Source: Mitsuaria sp. GD03876 (GTDB lineage: Bacteria; Pseudomonadota; Gammaproteobacteria; Burkholderiales; Burkholderiaceae_C). From it: DNA of 64,000 nt. A model generated the notes under the pieces. The model was not told where the DNA came from. It saw only the letters and a program-made list of their open reading frames with translations, and did no database searches. Shown here piece by piece: positions 59,236-64,000 of this stretch; positions within the stretch are counted from its first letter, which is position 1, and every line of letters begins with the position of its first letter. A program made the position numbers and the translations under genes. The stretch spans positions 1 to 64,000 of the forward strand of contig NZ_JAOCCU010000006.1 in the NCBI RefSeq assembly GCF_029840635.1, given 5' to 3'.

Positions 59236-59757
59236 TCAGACGCGCCGGCGGCCCGCCATTTCGCGGCCCATCGCGCTCAACTCCGGCTCCGCGAGCGACT
59301 CGCCCGCCATCGGATACGCGTCGTGATCCTCGGCGTCGATGTGGTCGGCATGCAGCGCCGTGAACGCCGCCCAGCGCGCGCGCTCGGCGGGCAGCGACGT
59401 CGGATCGAGCACGCCATCGCGGATCGCCTCCAGCCCCGGCCGGATCGCGGCCCAGGCGGCCTCCATCTCCCGATGGTCCTTCAGCAGCCGGTCCGCGAGG
59501 TCGTCTCGCCCCCGCGCCCGCAGGCGCGGAATCACGTGCAGCTCCTCGTCCTGGTGATGCAGCGGCGCGGCGATCGTGAAGTAGCGCAGCACGTCCTTCG
59601 CCGCGTCCCGCGCCTGCGCGTCGCAACCGTGCGTCGCGACGTGCTCGCCGATCCGTCCCAGCAAGCCCAGCGTGCGCGCCATCCGCTCGTGGCATGCCGC
59701 CATCAGTTCGAATGGCTCGTCGAAGCCGGCGGCGGGCGCAGCGTGCAGCGGCTTCAT
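59236..59757 (-). CDS. hemerythrin-like HHE domain protein
   Basis: Predicted 173-residue soluble protein. Iron ligands follow the hemerythrin pattern: CHERMARTLGLLG, FTIAAPLHHQDEE, LKDHREMEAAW and ALHADHIDAEDHDAYPM (His and Glu/Asp on four helices). Such proteins bind a di-iron centre and act in oxygen, NO or iron-stress responses. The start at 59757 gives a sensible N-terminus. It is transcribed leftward, 77 bp after ribA's stop, and may share the promoter. Confidence 0.88.
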   Translation of the reverse strand: MKPLHAAPAAGFDEPFELMAACHERMARTLGLLGRIGEHVATHGCDAQARDAAKDVLRYFTIAAPLHHQDEELHVIPRLRARGRDDLADRLLKDHREMEAAWAAIRPGLEAIRDGVLDPTSLPAERARWAAFTALHADHIDAEDHDAYPMAGESLAEPELSAMGREMAGRRRV

Positions 59758-59834
59758 GGACGATCCTTTCGAGACGTCACGGGGACCACGCGGGGAACGC
59801 TCCCCTCGAGGGTCACCCGAGGCTCGCCCGAGGC

Positions 59835-60458
59835 TCACTCGAGGTAGTGCCCCATGCGCTTGCGCTTGGTCTCGAGGTAGCGCTCGTTGTGCGGATTGGC
59901 CGCGATGCGCAGCGGCACCAGCGCCTCGACCTCGACGCCGCCCGCGACCAGCGCGTCGCGCTTCTGCGGGTTGTTGGTGATCAGCCGCACGCTCTTCACG
60001 CCCAGCAGGCACAGGATGTCGATCGCGTCGGCGTAGTCGCGCTCGTCCTCGGCATGGCCCAGGCGCAGGTTGGCGTCGATCGTGTCCACGCCGGCCTCCT
60101 GCAGCGCGTACGCGCGCAGCTTCTCGACCAGCCCGATCCCGCGGCCCTCATGCCCGCGCATGTAGATGACGATGCCGCCCTCGTCCTTGAGCAGGTCCAG
60201 CGCCCCCTGCAGCTGCGGGCCGCAGTCGCAGCGCAGCGACTGGAACACGTCCCCGGTCAGGCACTCGCTGTGGATGCGCAGCAGTCCGCCGCGCTCCTGC
60301 AGCGGGCCGACCGACAGCACCAGGTGCTCCGACCCCGTGGCCGGGCTGCGGAACGCCCGGGCCTGGAAGTCCCCCAGCGACGACGGCAGGTGCACCACTT
60401 CCCACTCGGTCGCCCCTTGCGTCCCCAACGGGATCTTCTCGCAGTGATTCACAGCCAT
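59835..60458 (-). CDS. ribA: GTP cyclohydrolase II
   Basis: Predicted 207 residues, the size of stand-alone RibA, the first enzyme of riboflavin synthesis in the cytoplasm. Zinc ligands Cys66, Cys77 and Cys79 (SECLTGDVFQSLRCDCGPQL) are present, followed by the GRGIGLVEKLRAYALQ catalytic block and DxxxANxxLGxxxDxRDY in DTIDANLRLGHAEDERDYA. There is no RibB (DHBP synthase) fusion. It is divergent from the M14 peptidase gene. Confidence 0.95.
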   Translation of the reverse strand: MAVNHCEKIPLGTQGATEWEVVHLPSSLGDFQARAFRSPATGSEHLVLSVGPLQERGGLLRIHSECLTGDVFQSLRCDCGPQLQGALDLLKDEGGIVIYMRGHEGRGIGLVEKLRAYALQEAGVDTIDANLRLGHAEDERDYADAIDILCLLGVKSVRLITNNPQKRDALVAGGVEVEALVPLRIAANPHNERYLETKRKRMGHYLE

Positions 60459-60660
60459 CTCTCCAGCAGTCCCCGGACGCCCTCGCCGGGCGCCGCGTCG
60501 TTCATGTCGTGCGGTGCGCGCCCGTCGACGGAGCGTCGTGCGCGCGGCAAGGGCAGCAATTTACCCCGTCTCAGGGAAAACGCGCTGTCGCCACGTGGAG
60601 AGGCCTCTCGGTCGCCAGGGCGTCGGCATGCAAAATCGCCGGCACCGCCATCGCCCTGGG

Positions 60661-62403
60661 ATGCCCATGACCGCTCTCCCGCCCGCCTCCGAACCCGCGT
60701 CCGACCCGACGCTGCCGCGTCCGCGCTTCGACGAGTTCCCCCGCTACGAGGCGCTCACCCAGCTGCTGTTCGCCTACGCGGAGGCGCGGCCGAACCTGGT
60801 GTCGGTGCGCTCGATCGGCCGCAGCTTCGAGGACCGCGAGATCTGGGCCGTGATCCTGACCAACACCGCCACCGGCGCGGATGTCGAGAAACCCGCCTTC
60901 TGGATCGACGGCAACATCCACGCCGCCGAGCTCACCGCCTGCACCACCTGCCTGTACTACCTGCACGACCTGCTGAGCCGCTACGGCACCGACGCGCAGG
61001 TCACGCAGCTGCTGGACACGCGCACGATCTACCTGGTCCCGCGGCTGAACCCCGACGGCGCCGAGCTGGCGCTGGCGGACCGTCCGCGGCACATCCGCTC
61101 GTCCACGCGCCCCTATCCGTACGACGAGGAGCCGGTCGAGGGCCTGAGCGTCGAGGACATCGACGGCGACGGCCGGGTGCTGACGATGCGCGTGGCCGAC
61201 CCGCACGGCGGCTACAAGGCCCATCCGGACGACCCGCGGCTGATGGTCCCGCGCGAGCCCGGCGAGTTCGGCGGCACCTACTACCGGCTGATGCCCGAAG
61301 GCCTGGTCATCAACCACGACGGGCTGACCATCAAGGTCAACCGCGACAGCGAGGGCCTGGACCTGAACCGCAACTTCCCCGCCGGCTGGCGCCAGGAGTT
61401 CGAGCAGGTCGGCGCCGGCCCGTACCCGACCAGCGAGCCCGAGGTCCGCGCGATGGTGGACTTCATGGTCGGCCATCCCAACATTGGCGCGGCGATCAGC
61501 TTCCACACGCACAGCGGCGTGATCCTGCGACCCTGCGGCACGCGCAGCGACGACGAGATGGCGCCCGAGGACCTGTGGGCCTACCAGCGCTTCTCCAAGC
61601 TCGGCGAGCAGCACACCGGCTATCCGGCGGTGAGCATCTGGCACGAGTTCAAGTACCACCCCAAGGAGGTCATCACCGGCACGCAGGACTGGGTCTACGA
61701 GCACCTGGGCGCGCTGTTCTGGGTGGTGGAGCTGTGGTCGCCGAACAAGGAGGCCGGCATCACCGGCTACAAGTGGATCGACTGGTTCCGCGACCATCCG
61801 GTCGAGGACGACCTGAAGCTGCTGAAGTGGAGCGACGAGCACTGCGGCGGCCAGGCGCACGTGGACTGGGCGCCGTTCATGCATCCGCAATTGGGGCCGG
61901 TGGAGATCGGCGGCTGGGACAAGATGAACTACTGGCGCAATCCGCCGCCGCACCTGCGCGAGCGCGAGGCCGCGCGTTTCCCCGCCTGGATCAACCAGAT
62001 CGCGCTGAGCCTGCCGCGGCTGGAGCTGCTGCGCACCGAGGTGCGGGCGCTGGGGCCGGACACCTGGCGGGTGCGGATGGCGGTGGGCAACAGCGGCTGG
62101 CTGCCGGCCTACGTGACCAAGCAGGCGCTGGCGCGCAAGCAGGTCCGCGGGGTGATGTTCGAGATCTTCCTGCCGGTGGATCCGGAGGTCGGGCTGGTCA
62201 GCGGCAAGCCGCGGATGGAAGGTCCGCAGCTGGAGGGGCATGCGCCGAAGCAGACGCAGCTGGCGTTCCTGCCGGAGCGGGACATCACCGGCGATCGCGC
62301 CTATGGCGAATGGGTGGTGCGCGCGCCGCAGGGCACGCGCGTGAGCCTGGTCGCGTGGGCCGACCGCGCCGGCACCGTGAGAACGGAAGTCACGTTGGAT
62401 TGA
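60661..62403 (+). CDS. M14-family zinc carboxypeptidase
   Basis: Predicted 580 residues. Zinc ligands His87 and Glu90 are in DGNIHAAE, the third His in AISFHTHSG, and the general-acid Glu probably in FWVVELWSP. LDTRTIYLVPRLNPDGAE and the DLNRNFPAGWR block are typical of M14 enzymes. No signal peptide is evident, so cytoplasmic or non-classical location. A C-terminal beta-rich domain (about 470-580) follows the catalytic part. The start at 60661 (MPMTALPP) is one of two adjacent ATGs. Substrate unknown. Confidence 0.9.
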   Translation: MPMTALPPASEPASDPTLPRPRFDEFPRYEALTQLLFAYAEARPNLVSVRSIGRSFEDREIWAVILTNTATGADVEKPAFWIDGNIHAAELTACTTCLYYLHDLLSRYGTDAQVTQLLDTRTIYLVPRLNPDGAELALADRPRHIRSSTRPYPYDEEPVEGLSVEDIDGDGRVLTMRVADPHGGYKAHPDDPRLMVPREPGEFGGTYYRLMPEGLVINHDGLTIKVNRDSEGLDLNRNFPAGWRQEFEQVGAGPYPTSEPEVRAMVDFMVGHPNIGAAISFHTHSGVILRPCGTRSDDEMAPEDLWAYQRFSKLGEQHTGYPAVSIWHEFKYHPKEVITGTQDWVYEHLGALFWVVELWSPNKEAGITGYKWIDWFRDHPVEDDLKLLKWSDEHCGGQAHVDWAPFMHPQLGPVEIGGWDKMNYWRNPPPHLREREAARFPAWINQIALSLPRLELLRTEVRALGPDTWRVRMAVGNSGWLPAYVTKQALARKQVRGVMFEIFLPVDPEVGLVSGKPRMEGPQLEGHAPKQTQLAFLPERDITGDRAYGEWVVRAPQGTRVSLVAWADRAGTVRTEVTLD

Positions 62404-62435
62404 GGATCGCCGCCGGGCGGGGGTGAGGGCTCGTG

Positions 62436-63137
62436 TCAGTGCTGCGGCTCGTTCTTGTCCTGCTCAGCCGCCGCCAGCACCGCCTCGCGCCACAGCCGCG
62501 CGGGGATGAACGTCCGCAACTGCTCCATCGCGCGCTCGATGAGATCCGGATGCAGCTCATGCCCGACGCGCGGCAGCACGTCCGCGGTGATGTCGGCGCC
62601 CAGCGCCATCAACTGCCGCGCCGCGTTCAGCAGCGGCGCATACGGCAGCTCCGCGTCGTCCTTGCCGTGCAGCAGGTGGATCGACACCTCCTTGGGCGCA
62701 TGCTCCGGCCAGTAGGCATACGCCCCGCCGAAGGCCAGCACCCGGCCGGCCAGCTGCTCTTCCTGCTGCAGCGCCTCCAGCGCCAGGATCGCGCCCTGCG
62801 AGAACCCGCCCAGCGCGACCCGCTCCCAGCTCAGCCCCAGCTTCTCCGCCCAGGCCCGCACCAGCGTCACCAGCACCGGCACCGCGGCCGTCAGCCGCTG
62901 CGCCTTGGCCGCGTCGTCGCCCTGCTCGGAGAACCACTGGTGCCCCGCGCCGCCGCCCGGGATCGCGTCATACGGCTCGAAGCCCTCGGGCAGCACCAGC
63001 GCCGCGCGCGGGTACTGCAGATGCAGCGCCTGGGCGAGCGGACGCATCTGTTCGGCATCGGCGCCGGCGCCGTGCAGCAACACGAACATCAGGTCGGGCG
63101 CTCCCTCCTTGGGGAGCAGCACATGGGCTTGGCTCAT
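62436..63137 (-). CDS. alpha/beta-hydrolase, carboxylesterase/phospholipase family (YpfH-like)
   Basis: Predicted 233-residue cytoplasmic hydrolase. Catalytic Ser in GFSQGAIL, Asp in HGKDDAELPY and His in VGHELHPD match the abhydrolase_2 group that includes YpfH and bacterial carboxylesterases. FVLLHGAGADAEQM holds the oxyanion region. It lies 16 bp after the thioredoxin-like gene stop on the same strand, suggesting co-transcription. Confidence 0.88.
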   Translation of the reverse strand: MSQAHVLLPKEGAPDLMFVLLHGAGADAEQMRPLAQALHLQYPRAALVLPEGFEPYDAIPGGGAGHQWFSEQGDDAAKAQRLTAAVPVLVTLVRAWAEKLGLSWERVALGGFSQGAILALEALQQEEQLAGRVLAFGGAYAYWPEHAPKEVSIHLLHGKDDAELPYAPLLNAARQLMALGADITADVLPRVGHELHPDLIERAMEQLRTFIPARLWREAVLAAAEQDKNEPQH

Positions 63138-63153
63138 GGGCCGCGATTGTCCG

Positions 63154-63492
63154 TCAGCCGCCGTCGATGCGCGCCAGCGCGGCCCGGATATCCGCGGCGT
63201 TGGTGGGCCTGACCAGGCGCTCGACCTCCTGGCCGTCCTTCATGAAGATCAGCGTCGGCCAGAGCTTGACCTTGAACGAGCGCCCCAGCGGCTGCCCCTT
63301 CCCGTCCTCGACCTTGATGTGCTGGACCCGCTCGTGCCCGCCGTCGAAGGCCTGCGCCAGCAGCGGCTGCGCCGCCTCGCAGATCGGGCACCACGAGGCG
63401 CCGAACTCCACCAGCAGCGGGTGCTCCTGGGACAGCGTGTCGACCGCGTCGCGGATCGGCTCGGTCAACGCGTAATGGGGATTCATCGACAT
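63154..63492 (-). CDS. thioredoxin family protein
   Basis: Predicted 112 residues. Active site WCPIC and cis-Pro in LWPTLIF give a complete thioredoxin fold (VEFGASWCPICEAAQPLLAQ). No signal peptide, so cytoplasmic. AGGAG precedes ATG 63492; a second ATG follows two codons later. It heads a short leftward unit with the esterase gene. Confidence 0.88.
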   Translation of the reverse strand: MSMNPHYALTEPIRDAVDTLSQEHPLLVEFGASWCPICEAAQPLLAQAFDGGHERVQHIKVEDGKGQPLGRSFKVKLWPTLIFMKDGQEVERLVRPTNAADIRAALARIDGG

Positions 63493-63552
63493 GGGGATCT
63501 CCTGGTTCGGCGACGGCGCGCGGGTGGACGGCGAGCCCGGGGACGCGCCGGC

Positions 63553-64000
63553 TCAGGCCGTGACGCGCCGCAGGCTCATCTCGAAGACCACGCCATCGGG
63601 CAGGTTGAATGCCTGGATGCCGCCGTCCATCTTCGCCAGGTAGGTCCGGGCGACGAACAGCCCCTGGCCGCGGCGTTCGCCGGCCGCCTGTGGCGCGGTG
63701 TCGGAGACACCGTACTCGAAGATCTGCTCGAGCATCGCCGGATCGATCGGCGGCCCCTGGTTGCGGATGCGCAGCAGCACCGTGCCGGGCTCGCCCGCCT
63801 CCAGCGTCAGGGCAATGGGCGTGCCCCGGGGGCGGTAGCGGTCGGCGTTGCGCAGCACGTGGGTGACGGCATCCTCCAGCGCGTAGGCCTCGGCCCGCAC
63901 CGGTTGCGGCTCGGGCAGCGCCGTCGTGAAGGTCACGTCGTCGATGCCGGCGTAATGCGCGTTGGCGGCCACCTCGCGGCAGAAGGCCACCAGGTCCAGC
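63553..64000 (-). CDS. sensor histidine kinase, 3' part (runs off the window)
   Basis: About 148 codons are visible; the frame is open to the window end. The ATP-binding core is seen: HVLRNADRYRPRGTP (N-box), IFEYGVSDTAP, and RRGQGLFVARTYLAKMDGG (G-box). It is strikingly like the island kinase at 20938-23070 (AANAHYAGIDDVTF versus AKNAHHAGIEDVTY; IFEYGVSD and YLxKMxGG shared), so the two are paralogues. N-terminal sensor domains are outside the window. Confidence 0.85.
   Translation of the reverse strand, partial: LDLVAFCREVAANAHYAGIDDVTFTTALPEPQPVRAEAYALEDAVTHVLRNADRYRPRGTPIALTLEAGEPGTVLLRIRNQGPPIDPAMLEQIFEYGVSDTAPQAAGERRGQGLFVARTYLAKMDGGIQAFNLPDGVVFEMSLRRVTA

Noticed and set aside
1-64000. 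tRNA, rRNA or riboswitch genes
   Set aside because: I found no cloverleaf-like sequence or known riboswitch core by eye. In particular no FMN or SAM riboswitch is evident upstream of ribA or mesD, although structure searches were not run.

Overview
The window reads as chromosome of a high-GC betaproteobacterium (Burkholderiales), most likely the Roseateles/Mitsuaria group. The best taxonomic pointer is a 391-residue GH80 chitosanase of the ChoA type, known from Mitsuaria (Matsuebacter) chitosanitabida, with the catalytic Glu121 and Glu141 in the published numbering as I recall it. Most of the window is very GC-rich with strong wobble bias. About 20.3-26.5 kb is visibly less GC-rich and looks like an acquired island. 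Names were assigned by reading motifs and family signatures; no database search was run.

Layout. 1-10.4 kb: 3' end of an acetoacetyl-CoA synthetase, a small HEPN-domain pair, a PEP-CTERM protein followed by a Tat-exported phospholipase C, a secreted DUF1444-like protein, and an HscC-type Hsp70 with its membrane J-like partner. 10.5-20.3 kb: two short-chain dehydrogenases with a divergent LysR regulator, a GntR/ABC-exporter operon, a flavin reductase, an M48 protease, a hybrid histidine kinase and a glyoxalase-II-like hydrolase. 20.3-26.5 kb (island): remnants of a Phd antitoxin, an H-NS-like protein and an IS66 tnpA; a two-component system; a DUF3892 gene; and a compact two-gene CBASS antiphage system (Cap15-like membrane effector and CD-NTase). 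26.5-34.6 kb: a streptothricin-acetyltransferase-like fusion; a folate-independent methionine synthase cassette (mesD, mesX, FMN reductase, LysR) flanked by 31-bp direct repeats that copy the 3' end of the adjacent histidine kinase gene; and a DUF1444-like protein.

34.7-44.5 kb is a coherent chitosan/aminosugar utilisation locus. TonB-dependent receptor, FucP/NagP-type permease and PfkB kinase form one leftward operon. A ROK repressor follows. The secreted GH80 chitosanase and a GH9 enzyme run rightward. The kinase and chitosanase promoters share the same A/T-rich element ending in the -35 box, followed by an 18-bp spacer, so the ROK protein probably controls both ends of the pathway: depolymerisation outside, uptake, then phosphorylation.

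44.5-48.2 kb: an overlapping ECF sigma/anti-sigma/subtilisin-like protease operon and a TorF-type porin. 48.2-55.9 kb: a six-gene leftward operon encoding MrtJ, a very unusual cytochrome c/choice-of-anchor-D/JDVT-CTERM/TlpA fusion, DUF4266 and DUF3570 proteins, ApbE and DsbD; this looks like a complete envelope sorting and redox system. 56.1-59.1 kb: a tightly packed XRE-ImmA/PIN/HipA-like operon of toxin-antitoxin or defence character. 59.2-64 kb: housekeeping genes (hemerythrin, ribA, M14 peptidase, esterase, thioredoxin) and the 3' part of a histidine kinase that is a paralogue of the island kinase.
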